Below, in pieces: positions 28,475 through 38,165 of a DNA stretch of 64,000 bases. The translations under genes were made by a program, and so were the position numbers. The stretch is from NCBI RefSeq assembly GCF_902498805.1, contig NZ_LR701578.1:186001-250000 (forward strand), given 5' to 3'. Under the pieces are notes generated by a model, which had not been told where the DNA came from, did not search any database, and worked only from the letters and a program-made list of their open reading frames with translations. The stretch is from Imperialibacter sp. EC-SDR9 (GTDB taxonomy: Bacteria > Bacteroidota > Bacteroidia > Cytophagales > Cyclobacteriaceae). Numbering within the stretch: position 1 is the first letter of the stretch; the number at the start of each line of letters is the position of its first letter.

Positions 28475-29094
28475 AGTTGTTCTTCGAGAAGAAAGGGCTG
28501 CCCGGATTGAATAGAAACCAAGCTATCCTTCCCAATGGAAAGAGTCGCCTTGTCCAAAAGTTGCTTGGGTGGCTTTGCCGTAAACCCGCTCCACATAAAC
28601 TCCTGTGGCTCATCCAGCGACTTTATGCTGAGCTTGGTGCCTGCTGGCAGCCATTTGCTGTATTTACCTTGTCGGATCCAAAGCCAACGGCTCCCCTCGC
28701 TATAGAATACAATGTCCATATTGGCGAAAAAGAGTGCAAACTCCGAAAGGGATAAGTCGAAAGGAGAGGCAAAAATATTGACCGCCTTGTATTTGTTTGC
28801 CAGAAGGTAATGAAGGGCAGCAATAACAGCAGGCTGTTCACTTGTTCGTTCCAAAATGGTCAAGGGAGCGAAAGCCTCCCAGATGGCAGCATGTTCCATT
28901 TTCTCTTCATGGGTCGCCACCACTACATCGGGCTTAATTCCCAGGGTGGTTAACACCTCCACCTCCCCGGCAGGTACCACTATCGTCGGGCTCCACTCCA
29001 GCAGGCTTGCCAGCGTTTCGTTGCGAAGCCATGTGGCATTCAACACCAGCAAAGCTGGTTCCTGCTCATCTCGTACAATATGGTGTGAAGACAT
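28471..29094 (-). CDS. Thiamine pyrophosphokinase-like protein, catalytic motifs apparently lost
   Basis: This 207-residue protein is the last gene of the TPP-riboswitch operon. The opening (MSSHHIVRDEQEPAL), the segment LLEWSPTIVV and LGIKPDVVV look like Bacteroidota thiamine pyrophosphokinases, and the end DSLVSIQSGQPFLLEEQL resembles their C-terminal thiamine-binding sandwich. Where active enzymes have GDFDS after IKPDVVV, this protein reads ATHEEK. The second aspartate motif (of the type TDFEKA) also seems replaced by PAVIAALHYL. So the ATP/Mg site is probably not functional. It may be a binding or regulatory relative. The gene starts 30 bases after the 355-residue protein. Confidence 0.6.
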   Translation of the reverse strand: MSSHHIVRDEQEPALLVLNATWLRNETLASLLEWSPTIVVPAGEVEVLTTLGIKPDVVVATHEEKMEHAAIWEAFAPLTILERTSEQPAVIAALHYLLANKYKAVNIFASPFDLSLSEFALFFANMDIVFYSEGSRWLWIRQGKYSKWLPAGTKLSIKSLDEPQEFMWSGFTAKPPKQLLDKATLSIGKDSLVSIQSGQPFLLEEQL

Positions 29095-29124
29095 TGACAG
29101 TGATTTACCCCAGCACGAAGATGA

Positions 29125-30192
29125 CTATTTCCTCCAGGTTTTCATAAGCCTTTCATTCACCTGTCTTATTTCCTGCCATGTCCATATTTTCTTTCGCTCT
29201 GTTGACTGGTAGGCCTTGTGGTAAAAAGAAACGATAGTGTCTTCCAGCAACTCCGGAGCAATAGACGATGAGTAGAACCGTCTGTTAAAAGGGTGATCAA
29301 AACGTATTTCCTTGTCATTAATAGAAGGGCCAAGGCGAAGAATAGGCCCGGTGTCTGTTACGTCGGCACCTGTCCACTTTTCGCCGGAAATTTCCAGCCC
29401 ATTTAGCTTATCCATAAGCAGCTGAAAGTTAATCCTCGGGTAAGGCTTTCGGCCGAAGGCGTCTACCCAGGTAGTGTATTTGTATTCCAACTCATATTGG
29501 CTTTCCGGGTAAATGGTCAGCACCATGTCTGCCGTCGCCGACTTTCCAAAAAGAGCATAATAATGAAGTGGCTTTGGAGCACGAACCACCAACAGCCTTA
29601 TGTCTTCATAGAACTTCAAACTACCCTGGTTGGCCAATAGCGATAAGTGCTGTCTGACCATCTCATATTCCTCTTCCCAATCTTCCCGAAATGCCTCCGG
29701 GTCAATCAATACCTCTTCAAACGCTGACAAAAAGAAGATGTACTTTTCAACACATGCCTCCTCTTCCAGATAAGCTTTTCCGAAAGGGGCATAAAACTTT
29801 CTCTTTTCTACGCTATTCAGCCATACCACAAGTTTCAGCGCCTGATCAGCAAGCTCCGCATTTTCGGGCAACTCCCTGAAGTCGCCTAGTAAAGCCATTG
29901 CCTTTAACAACTGCTGGTGCATTAGCGCCAGTTTCGGGTTCAGCAGCGACCAAATGCCAATAAACCCATCGACATCAAAGTGGTTATTGGTGACAAACCT
30001 CGCTTCAACTGGAACGGCGCCTTTTACCACAGCATTGATAGCAATGGCAGCACTGGTGTCCTCGGCCAGTTCAGCAGGAGGGCCTGCTCCCCTCCAGTGG
30101 CTCAAATTGAGCCTCCCCGGAAGGAAGCAGTCTACTCCAATCACCTGATGGTGATCAAGTTTTTTGGCTTCAGCAAACGGAATGAATTCCAT
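29125..30192 (-). CDS. Conserved protein of unknown function in the thiamine operon
   Basis: I cannot assign a function to this 355-residue protein. No signal peptide or membrane segment is seen, so it should be cytoplasmic. The N-terminal part has VIGVDCFLPGRLNLSHWRG and the acidic motif TNNHFDVDGFIGIW (about residues 66-79); Asp and His spaced in this way could bind a metal, as in phosphoesterases, but this is speculation. It may belong to the family called DUF6687, of which I am not certain. Its ATG overlaps the stop of the TonB receptor gene by one base (TAATG), so the two are coupled and under the TPP riboswitch. Confidence 0.6.
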   Translation of the reverse strand: MEFIPFAEAKKLDHHQVIGVDCFLPGRLNLSHWRGAGPPAELAEDTSAAIAINAVVKGAVPVEARFVTNNHFDVDGFIGIWSLLNPKLALMHQQLLKAMALLGDFRELPENAELADQALKLVVWLNSVEKRKFYAPFGKAYLEEEACVEKYIFFLSAFEEVLIDPEAFREDWEEEYEMVRQHLSLLANQGSLKFYEDIRLLVVRAPKPLHYYALFGKSATADMVLTIYPESQYELEYKYTTWVDAFGRKPYPRINFQLLMDKLNGLEISGEKWTGADVTDTGPILRLGPSINDKEIRFDHPFNRRFYSSSIAPELLEDTIVSFYHKAYQSTERKKIWTWQEIRQVNERLMKTWRK

Positions 30193-32663
30193 TAAAACCT
30201 CACAGATAAAGCTGCCAGAAAGTTCCTCGTTGCCTGAGGATAATAGTAGTTCTCCCGCACCTCATAAGCGCCCCCGAAATATCCGAAGGTATATCCATTA
30301 GAGGAGTATAGTGTGCTGAAAACATTGTTCACCAACAAGCTGAGGCCTATTCTTTCTACCCATGCTGGTTTCCAGTCATAGGTAAACCGGAGATCATTGA
30401 CAAAGTAGGGATCGATAGAGCGGGATTCCATCTGCGTGTTGTCCATGAATTGACGGCCAACATACTTGGTAAGCAGCCCTGCTTCAAACGCCGGAATCGG
30501 CCGGTAGAAAAGCTGAGACCCCGCAACGACATTAGGAGAGAAAGAGATGTCGGTGTCTTTATAAACATTTCTGATCTCGTTGTATTCGTCAAAGTTGGTG
30601 CCGTAGTCGTAAAGCACTTCAGTGAACTCTTTGATTTTGTTTCTGCTCAGCGTCAGGTTGGCGTTCCAGGTGAGCTGGTTGTTTAACTGCACGGAGCCCT
30701 GTAGTTCGAGCCCAGCCCGGTAGCTGTCGGCTACATTGGTGCGGACGGACGAGCCTACGTCGTTAACCTCGCCAGTCAATACCAACTGATCTTGGTAGTC
30801 CATCAGATAGAGGTTGGCACCAGCCGAGTAGCGCTCACCGGCCGTTTTGTATCCAGCTTCCCAGTTGCCCAGCATTTCAGGCGACGGCACGTTTCCGCCA
30901 GGAGCATCGATGAAGTCGCTTCGAATAGGCTCTCTGTGCGCCACACTGTAGGAGGCGTAAAGCTGGGAAGTCTCTTCAAGCGCATAAGTAAGACCCGCCT
31001 TTGGATTAAAAAAGAAAAAATTCTCGTCCACATCAATAGCGGCCTGGTCGCTGTCAACCCCTTCGGTAGTGTAGCCAATCGTGCGGATTTGCAGATCGCC
31101 GTAGGCATTCAGCCTGTCGGTAAGTTGATAGTTGGCTTTCAGGTAGCTATTGAAGTCCTTCTTCAGCGCATTGCTTTCGTAATACCTGTCTCTGATTTCG
31201 GAATTGCTTGCATACCTGGCCCAAATGATCTCGCCAAAGTGATCTCCATCATACACGTTGAGGCCTCCGCCCAACGTTGTCTGCCACTTCTGGCCACTGT
31301 AGTTGATGCTATAGGTAAACCCGTAGAAGTCGTTGTCAAGCCAGCGACGGCGAATCAAATCTGTGGTCTCAATAGTAGTATTTTCTATTACGATCGGGTC
31401 AAGTCCATAGTCGGAAAAATCGTCACCTTCCCGGTACTGTTCATAATAGCCACGGCCATAGGTGTAATGCAATGCACCATTCACCGACCACTCTTTACTA
31501 AGCTGATGCGTCAGGTGCAGTTGGTAGTGGTCTTGCTGGTAGTTATCAACCTCATTGTCGTACTGATAGTAGTTGAAAGTGCGGCCTGAGTTCAGCAAGT
31601 TGTCTGCCTGAGCCTGCGAATACCCGTTGTTGGCGATCACCTCCTGCATACCCTCCTCGTCGTTGTTGAGTCTCGCTTCGGGTGTACCCCACCACGACTG
31701 ATAGGTAACTTCTTTGCCTCCAAACACAAGCGCTTTCACAATGGTTTTCTTGCCGTAATAGCCTCCGGAAAGGAAATAAGATTGTAAATCTGACGACGCC
31801 CTGTCGATATAACCGTCGGAAGCAATTTTTGACAGCCTGCCTTCAAACGACCAGTGGTCCTTGATGAGACCGGTGTTGTACACAATGTTGTGTTTTCTTG
31901 TGCCGTAGGAGCCAAAAGAGTTATTGATCTCACCAAAACCTTCGGTGGAGGGCATGGAAGTTTGGAGGTTGATGGTGGCGCCAAACGCCCCTGCTCCATT
32001 GGTCGAAGCACCCACGCCCCGCTGGATCTGAATATTGTTGGTAGACGAGGCCAGATCGGGTGTATTGACCCAGAAAGTGCCGTGCGACTCTGAATCATTG
32101 AGCGGAACCCCATTAATGGTCACATTAATCCGGGTAGCGTCGCTTCCCCTGATCCGGATGCCGGTGTAACCAACTCCAGCCCCTGCATCGGAAGTAGTCA
32201 CCACCGATGGCGACCAGTTAACCAGCATCGGCATGTCCTGGCCGAGGTTTTGCGCCTTTATTTCCTTGTTGGAAATAGTGGAAAATGTCATCGGTGTTTT
32301 CTCATTGGCCCGTGTTGAGGACACAATGATGCCTTCATCGAGCAGCAAGTCTTTGGAAAGGCCAAAGTTCATGACTTCCTCTGTACCAAGTGAAATTGCT
32401 TTCTCGACCGTTTCATACCCTACAAATGACACTTTGATAGTTGCCTGCCCTGTAGGCAGTCCTGTCAGGTAGTAATTACCCAAATTATTGGTGGAAACTC
32501 CTTTTCCACTCCCTACAATGACCACATTAGCCCCCGGTAGGGCCTCATTCGTTTCTGCGTCAGTCACTTTGCCTGAAAGCGACTGGGCATCGGCATTCGC
32601 TCCGGCGAACACACCCGTCAGTGCCAGCCATAAGCTGACGCCTAACATTTTTTTGTTAAACAT
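30192..32663 (-). CDS. TonB-dependent outer-membrane receptor, predicted thiamine uptake
   Basis: This 823-residue receptor should carry a small molecule across the outer membrane using TonB energy. Residues 1-27 are a signal peptide (GVFAGANADAQ). Residues about 28-110 form a CarboxypepD-regulatory-like domain (SGKVTDAETNEALPGANVVI), then a plug with TGIRIRGSDATRINVTINGVP, and a beta-barrel to a terminal phenylalanine (AALSVRF). The TPP riboswitch about 60 bases ahead is the main reason to assign thiamine or a thiamine phosphate as substrate; this matches the outer-membrane thiamine receptor described in Bacteroidota by comparative genomics. The next gene overlaps its stop codon. Confidence 0.88.
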   Translation of the reverse strand: MFNKKMLGVSLWLALTGVFAGANADAQSLSGKVTDAETNEALPGANVVIVGSGKGVSTNNLGNYYLTGLPTGQATIKVSFVGYETVEKAISLGTEEVMNFGLSKDLLLDEGIIVSSTRANEKTPMTFSTISNKEIKAQNLGQDMPMLVNWSPSVVTTSDAGAGVGYTGIRIRGSDATRINVTINGVPLNDSESHGTFWVNTPDLASSTNNIQIQRGVGASTNGAGAFGATINLQTSMPSTEGFGEINNSFGSYGTRKHNIVYNTGLIKDHWSFEGRLSKIASDGYIDRASSDLQSYFLSGGYYGKKTIVKALVFGGKEVTYQSWWGTPEARLNNDEEGMQEVIANNGYSQAQADNLLNSGRTFNYYQYDNEVDNYQQDHYQLHLTHQLSKEWSVNGALHYTYGRGYYEQYREGDDFSDYGLDPIVIENTTIETTDLIRRRWLDNDFYGFTYSINYSGQKWQTTLGGGLNVYDGDHFGEIIWARYASNSEIRDRYYESNALKKDFNSYLKANYQLTDRLNAYGDLQIRTIGYTTEGVDSDQAAIDVDENFFFFNPKAGLTYALEETSQLYASYSVAHREPIRSDFIDAPGGNVPSPEMLGNWEAGYKTAGERYSAGANLYLMDYQDQLVLTGEVNDVGSSVRTNVADSYRAGLELQGSVQLNNQLTWNANLTLSRNKIKEFTEVLYDYGTNFDEYNEIRNVYKDTDISFSPNVVAGSQLFYRPIPAFEAGLLTKYVGRQFMDNTQMESRSIDPYFVNDLRFTYDWKPAWVERIGLSLLVNNVFSTLYSSNGYTFGYFGGAYEVRENYYYPQATRNFLAALSVRF

Positions 32664-32691
32664 GTACTTTAAATTTTGCGGTTAAACATCA

Positions 32692-32715
32692 GTGGCATCA
32701 AGGGGTTTCTGCCAC
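32692..32715 (-). promoter_or_regulatory. Hairpin after the riboswitch, possible expression platform
   Basis: GTGGCA and TGCCAC, separated by 12 bases, can form a 6-bp stem between the riboswitch and the receptor start at 32663. No T-run follows, so translation control is a better guess than termination. This is inference from the sequence only. Confidence 0.35.
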
Positions 32716-32722
32716 CTTAACG

Positions 32723-32830
32723 TTTCACCTCCTTTCCCTTGCGCCGGCATTACCCGGATCAGGTTCAAAGGGTATAATCTCAGCCCGAACTTATTCCGCC
32801 TACTGGCAGATAGGGCACCCCTGGTAAAAT
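32723..32830 (-). ncRNA. TPP riboswitch (THI element)
   Basis: Read on the minus strand, this stretch has the conserved parts of the thiamine-pyrophosphate riboswitch in order: GGGGTGCC at the 5' side, GGCTGAGAT (HMP-binding loop, near 32777-32785), then ACCC, TTTGAACCTGATC and GGGTAATGCC, followed by GCGCAAGGGA. Outer bases TTTTACC and GGTGAAA can pair as the closing helix P1. It lies about 60 bases ahead of the TonB receptor start, so TPP should repress the receptor operon. This match is strong by eye. Confidence 0.95.
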
Positions 32831-32837
32831 TACGCTG

Positions 32838-32870
32838 CTAAGGTAAGGAAGAATTTAGATAGGAATCAAA
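32838..32870 (-). promoter_or_regulatory. Promoter of the TPP-riboswitch operon
   Basis: A Bacteroidota-type promoter: TTTG at 32870-32867, a 21-base gap, then TACCTTAG at 32845-32838 (7 of 8 with TAnnTTTG if the A is counted as mismatch). Transcription would begin about 7 bases before the riboswitch, which is exactly where it should. Confidence 0.6.
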
Positions 32871-32905
32871 TCGATGGAGCCGACAGCTGTGAATTGAAGC
32901 CTATT

Positions 32906-33421
32906 TCAAACAGTCAATGAGGTGACTTTCGCAATCGCCAACTGGAGCCTTTCTGCCTCATTGCCACTGACTAACGTATAAGGGAGACCTTCCTTCTCGA
33001 GGTAGGTTCGGTAAACGTCAAAAAAATACTTTCGCATATGCGGATGTTCCCTCTGGGGATCTTCTTCCCAGGGCATGTCAATGTCGGTCAGCAGAAAAAA
33101 ATCGTATTGCATTTGATCAACCTGCTCTGCAATCCAGGGGTCACATCGGCCATAGCTATGTTCGCTCCACACCTTAACGACGATAAGTGTGGTGTCGCAA
33201 AACAAAAAGTTGTTGGCGCCTCGAAATAATTGCTCCTCTTTCGCTTTCTGACCTTTTGCAATGGTCAACAAATCACTTTCCTCGTACGGTCGATTAATGT
33301 CGATAAGGTATTGCCTGGCAAACTCGGGTACCCACTGTGTTTGAAAATGGGCTGCCAGCTGCTGGCTCAAAGTTGACTTGCCAGTCGATTCGGGGCCGAT
33401 GATGGCGATCCTTTTGGTCAT
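32906..33421 (-). CDS. NadR-like nucleoside kinase (AAA ATPase family)
   Basis: This 171-residue protein matches the C-terminal ribosylnicotinamide kinase domain of NadR. It starts with the Walker A loop IAIIGPESTGKSTL (about residues 5-18) and continues with VPEFARQYL, FCDTTLIVVKVWSEHSYG and FFLLTDIDMPWEEDPQREHP, which are typical. It lacks the DNA-binding and adenylyltransferase domains of full NadR. It overlaps the PnuC gene by 4 bases (ATGA), so it probably phosphorylates the vitamin that PnuC admits, trapping it in the cell. It stands just upstream of the thiamine operon but before its riboswitch. Confidence 0.85.
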   Translation of the reverse strand: MTKRIAIIGPESTGKSTLSQQLAAHFQTQWVPEFARQYLIDINRPYEESDLLTIAKGQKAKEEQLFRGANNFLFCDTTLIVVKVWSEHSYGRCDPWIAEQVDQMQYDFFLLTDIDMPWEEDPQREHPHMRKYFFDVYRTYLEKEGLPYTLVSGNEAERLQLAIAKVTSLTV

Positions 33422-34035
33422 ACAGCCTCCTTCTTTTGCTGCTTCACATCATTTATCCAGGCGACAAGTCCCACCACGGCAATTATTGTGAAAATGAAAA
33501 ACTGAAAGCTGGCCAGCAATAGCCCTTTGTAGAAGTAAAGTGGCACGGAAATCAGGTCGCCGAGAATCCATGCCACCCAGTTCTCCACCTTCTTTTTTGC
33601 CATGAGCCACATGCCCACAATGAAAATGGCCGTGGTCAAAGAGTCCCACAAGGGCACGTCACTATCGGTATGTTGGGTAAGAATGTAATACCAGAAAGCA
33701 AATGACCCAATCAGGAAAAAGGCCGTAATCACATTTTCTGTTCGGCTATTATAGCTTACAGGAAGAGCCTCTTCGCCAGGAATCTTTTTACTCCAGAGAA
33801 TCCATCCATACACGCTCATAGCAGTGTAATAAACATTGATGGCCATGTCGGCATAAAGTTTGGCCGGAAAGCAGATATAGACAAAAATGATGGTACTTAC
33901 TATTCCGGTAGGGAAAACCAAAATGTCTCTCCGCATTGAATACCACACGCTCAAAAGCCCAAAGAATACGGCTATTGCTTCCAGCCAGGTCATTTGCTGC
34001 ACGCCACTTTTCAATCCTTCCAGAAACCACTCCAT
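33418..34035 (-). CDS. PnuC-family vitamin transporter (nicotinamide riboside or thiamine)
   Basis: This is an inner-membrane facilitator of 205 residues from the ATG at 34035; a TTG two codons earlier is possible. About seven membrane segments are present, with the family stretches LLSVWYSMRRDILVFPTGIVST and NVYYTAMSVYGWILW. PnuC carries nicotinamide riboside, and the related PnuT carries thiamine. The partner kinase points to nicotinamide riboside, while the thiamine operon next door points to thiamine, so I leave it open. The gene is divergent from guaB. Confidence 0.88.
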   Translation of the reverse strand: MEWFLEGLKSGVQQMTWLEAIAVFFGLLSVWYSMRRDILVFPTGIVSTIIFVYICFPAKLYADMAINVYYTAMSVYGWILWSKKIPGEEALPVSYNSRTENVITAFFLIGSFAFWYYILTQHTDSDVPLWDSLTTAIFIVGMWLMAKKKVENWVAWILGDLISVPLYFYKGLLLASFQFFIFTIIAVVGLVAWINDVKQQKKEAV

Positions 34036-34075
34036 GCCCAAATATTCTTTCGTTAAAATTAATTTCGAACTAACC

Positions 34076-34107
34076 GTTCCGAATAATCTTTAATATCTTT
34101 AATTTTG
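34076..34107 (+). promoter_or_regulatory. Probable guaB promoter
   Basis: TAATTTTG at 34100-34107 fits TAnnTTTG exactly, about 36 bases before the guaB start codon. A degenerate -33 element (GTTCC, 34076-34080) lies 19-20 bases ahead. The strong -7 match supports it; the -33 is weak. Confidence 0.45.
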
Positions 34108-34119
34108 CCCCGCAAATAA

Positions 34120-35616
<1,497 letters not shown>

Positions 35617-35635
35617 TAATTATCACCATAGCATA

Positions 35636-35663
35636 ATAAAAGCTGTCTTTGGGCAGCTTTTAT
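35636..35663 (+). terminator. Rho-independent terminator after guaB
   Basis: A stem formed by AAAAGCTGTC and GGCAGCTTTT with loop TTTG, followed by TATATTTTTA, lies 20 bases after the guaB stop. It separates guaB from the following signalling genes. Confidence 0.8.
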
Positions 35664-35724
35664 ATTTTTACAGTAATTAGTGATTTATTTAAATTGCCCT
35701 GTCAAACAGGTGTAACACTATTGG

Positions 35725-37824
35725 ATGTTGTCGAACAAAAGCATCGTCAGACTTAGCATAGCCTTCGGAATTATATTCTGGACGTTGCTGCTATTGACCA
35801 ACCTGTCGATCCTTTTCGATCAGAAGAACAACGCCTCATTGGGGATACCGCAGTTCTTACCCCACGCTTTTCTCATCCTTTTTATCTTGTCTGTTGGCGT
35901 TTATTATCGCTACAGCATTGGCAAAGCGGAGAGCATCAATTTTATCGACTTGTTGTGGAGGGTATTTGTAACGGGCCTCCTTACTACCATCGTTTCACTG
36001 TCGATCAAGTTCTTTTTCTATGTTTTTGGTGGCTCCATGCTCACCAAAAACATTCTGCTAATCAACTTCTTTTACCTTGTCAACCTGGGGCTGATCCTGG
36101 CGTTTTTGATCTCCACCTTCATTGTTTGGAAAAGGCTGATCCTCTATCAGAAATCCAAGAAGCTACTGCGCACCTGGCAGTTCTTTGAATACTTTCTTTT
36201 TCTAAGTCTAGCCTTTGAGTTTTCCGGATACAAGTTATTCGATGTTCCATTTAACACAGTAATTCTCTTGCTCGTTGGCATTGGGTTGATCTTGTCTGTC
36301 AATTTGAAATGGGTCGCCTATCTCAATTTCAAGCAAAAGTGGAAAAGTATATTGTTTCTACTGCTGGTTATCATTTATCTGTGGTACTTCTTCATGAGCC
36401 TGGTTGGTTATTCCAATGAGTCTGTGCTGATCACCGACCTCCTCAACAATGTGTTCGTGCTGGCAGTCTTCGCCTTCATCTTCATTTACTCCGTTTTTTC
36501 TGTCCTTGTTATCCTATTCAACCTCCCCACTTCCTCCGTTTTTGAGAGCAAGTTGGAAGAGGTCATCAATTTCCAGCGGTTGAGCCAAACCATCCCAACC
36601 GGACAAAAGGAAGAACAGGTCTTCGAAATACTGCTTGATAGTGCTGTAAGCGCTGTGTTTGCCGACGCTGCCTGGCTAGAAGTGACTGATGCCAAAGCTG
36701 GCAAGCAGGAGTTGCTGGTAAGAAACCTCAACCCAGACCTCATTGATAAAATAAAGGAGGCGGCTCAAAACAGCACGCTCAAACGCATCCTCAATTCCGA
36801 ACTTGAACGGAACCCTAGCAGTCAAAAGCTAACTGCTACGCTGAAAAAAGTGCCCTTCAAGTCAATACTGGTTTATCCGATCATTGTTAAAAACGAGCAA
36901 ATAGGGACACTTGCCTTGCTAAAAGAGGTCGATGACTCCTTCAACAAGGAAATGATCGACATCATTAACACCTATGTGAATCAGGCGAGCATTTCGATTG
37001 AAAACTTTCGCCTGTTAAACGAGGCCCTGGAAAACGAACGGTACAAGGAAGAGCTGAAAATTGCCTCCCGGGTTCAAAAAAGCCTTTTACCTCAAACGCT
37101 GGATAAAAACCACGACTATAACATTACGGCATTTTCTATGGCTGCCGATGAAGTAGGGGGCGATTATTACGACACCTTTCGCATCAACGACAATAAAGTA
37201 GCCCTTATCATAGCCGACGTTTCCGGCAAAGGCACGTCAGCGGCCTTCCATATGAGCCAGATGAAGGGGATTTTCCACAGCCTTGCCCAGCTCGACCTGG
37301 AGCCGAAGGAGTTTATGGTGCAAGCCAACAGTGCATTAAGTAGGTGCCTTGAAAAAACCTCGTTTATTACTGCTTCCTATTTCATTATTGATACAAAAAG
37401 TAAAATCGTCAGGTTCACCAGAGCAGGGCACTGCCCAACTTTATATCTGGATGGCCGTACAAGGGAGACCAGCTTCTTCAAGAATAAGGGTCTGGGGTTG
37501 GGGATATTACGAAACTCTTCCTTCGAAGACTATGTTCAGGTTAATGAGTTCTACTATAAGCCGGAGGATGTGTTTGTGTTATACACTGACGGTATTACGG
37601 AAGCCACTAATCAGAACCAGGAGGAATTTGGCTACGATCGCCTCCGCACCTCTCTACTTAAGCATGCTAACCTATCGCCCGACAAAATAAAGGACGGAAT
37701 CATTGATGATTTATACGATTTCTGTGGAAAACGATCGTTGGACGATGATTATACCATGCTCATCGTAAAGTTCACTGGGCATGAAAACGTTAAAAGTGTT
37801 GAATCCGTAAAAACTAAAAAATGA
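35725..37824 (+). CDS. Membrane GAF-PP2C serine phosphatase (RsbU-like)
   Basis: This 699-residue protein is the probable input phosphatase of a partner-switching module. Residues 1 to about 270 hold about eight membrane segments, residues about 280-430 a GAF domain, and about 450-690 a SpoIIE/RsbU-type PP2C domain. The metal-binding aspartates are visible in DEVGGDYYD, IADVSGKGTSAAF, YTDGITEATN and LDDDYTMLIV, so it should be active. It would dephosphorylate the STAS protein encoded next, whose ATG overlaps this stop codon (ATGA). The signal sensed by the membrane and GAF parts is unknown. Confidence 0.9.
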   Translation: MLSNKSIVRLSIAFGIIFWTLLLLTNLSILFDQKNNASLGIPQFLPHAFLILFILSVGVYYRYSIGKAESINFIDLLWRVFVTGLLTTIVSLSIKFFFYVFGGSMLTKNILLINFFYLVNLGLILAFLISTFIVWKRLILYQKSKKLLRTWQFFEYFLFLSLAFEFSGYKLFDVPFNTVILLLVGIGLILSVNLKWVAYLNFKQKWKSILFLLLVIIYLWYFFMSLVGYSNESVLITDLLNNVFVLAVFAFIFIYSVFSVLVILFNLPTSSVFESKLEEVINFQRLSQTIPTGQKEEQVFEILLDSAVSAVFADAAWLEVTDAKAGKQELLVRNLNPDLIDKIKEAAQNSTLKRILNSELERNPSSQKLTATLKKVPFKSILVYPIIVKNEQIGTLALLKEVDDSFNKEMIDIINTYVNQASISIENFRLLNEALENERYKEELKIASRVQKSLLPQTLDKNHDYNITAFSMAADEVGGDYYDTFRINDNKVALIIADVSGKGTSAAFHMSQMKGIFHSLAQLDLEPKEFMVQANSALSRCLEKTSFITASYFIIDTKSKIVRFTRAGHCPTLYLDGRTRETSFFKNKGLGLGILRNSSFEDYVQVNEFYYKPEDVFVLYTDGITEATNQNQEEFGYDRLRTSLLKHANLSPDKIKDGIIDDLYDFCGKRSLDDDYTMLIVKFTGHENVKSVESVKTKK

Positions 37825-38165
37825 TTGAAATCTCTACAGCAGAAGACAAAGAATATGTGTGCATTAGCGTTGGAGGCGAAGTGGATGCAAGTTCATCTAT
37901 TCAGCTCGATGCAACCATCCAGAACGCTGTATCTGATGGCTTCAAAAAAATAATGATCGACTGCTCTGGGCTTAACTATATTTCTTCTGCAGGACTGGGA
38001 GTATTTATGTCGTACATACAAGAACTGGAAATAAAGGAAATTAACATGGTTATTTTCGGCTTGCAGGACAAGGTTTTCCATGTTTTTCAAATTTTGGGTC
38101 TCGATCAGCTTTTAAAAATTGTTGATGACGAAAAGTCCGCTAAGGGTTTATTAAATGTTATATAA
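37821..38165 (+). CDS. STAS-domain anti-sigma factor antagonist
   Basis: This 114-residue single STAS-domain protein resembles RsbV and SpoIIAA. The phosphorylation loop NYISSAGLGVFMS is intact, with Ser 55 or Ser 56 as the site phosphorylated by the partner kinase. It overlaps the phosphatase gene upstream by 4 bases and the kinase gene downstream by 11, so the three proteins should be made in balance. In known modules the unphosphorylated STAS protein binds the kinase and releases its target. Confidence 0.93.
   Translation: MIEISTAEDKEYVCISVGGEVDASSSIQLDATIQNAVSDGFKKIMIDCSGLNYISSAGLGVFMSYIQELEIKEINMVIFGLQDKVFHVFQILGLDQLLKIVDDEKSAKGLLNVI

Noticed and set aside
30792-31589. Open frame of 265 codons on the plus strand
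   Set aside because: Antisense of the TonB receptor barrel; the valine-rich translation is a mirror effect of codon use.
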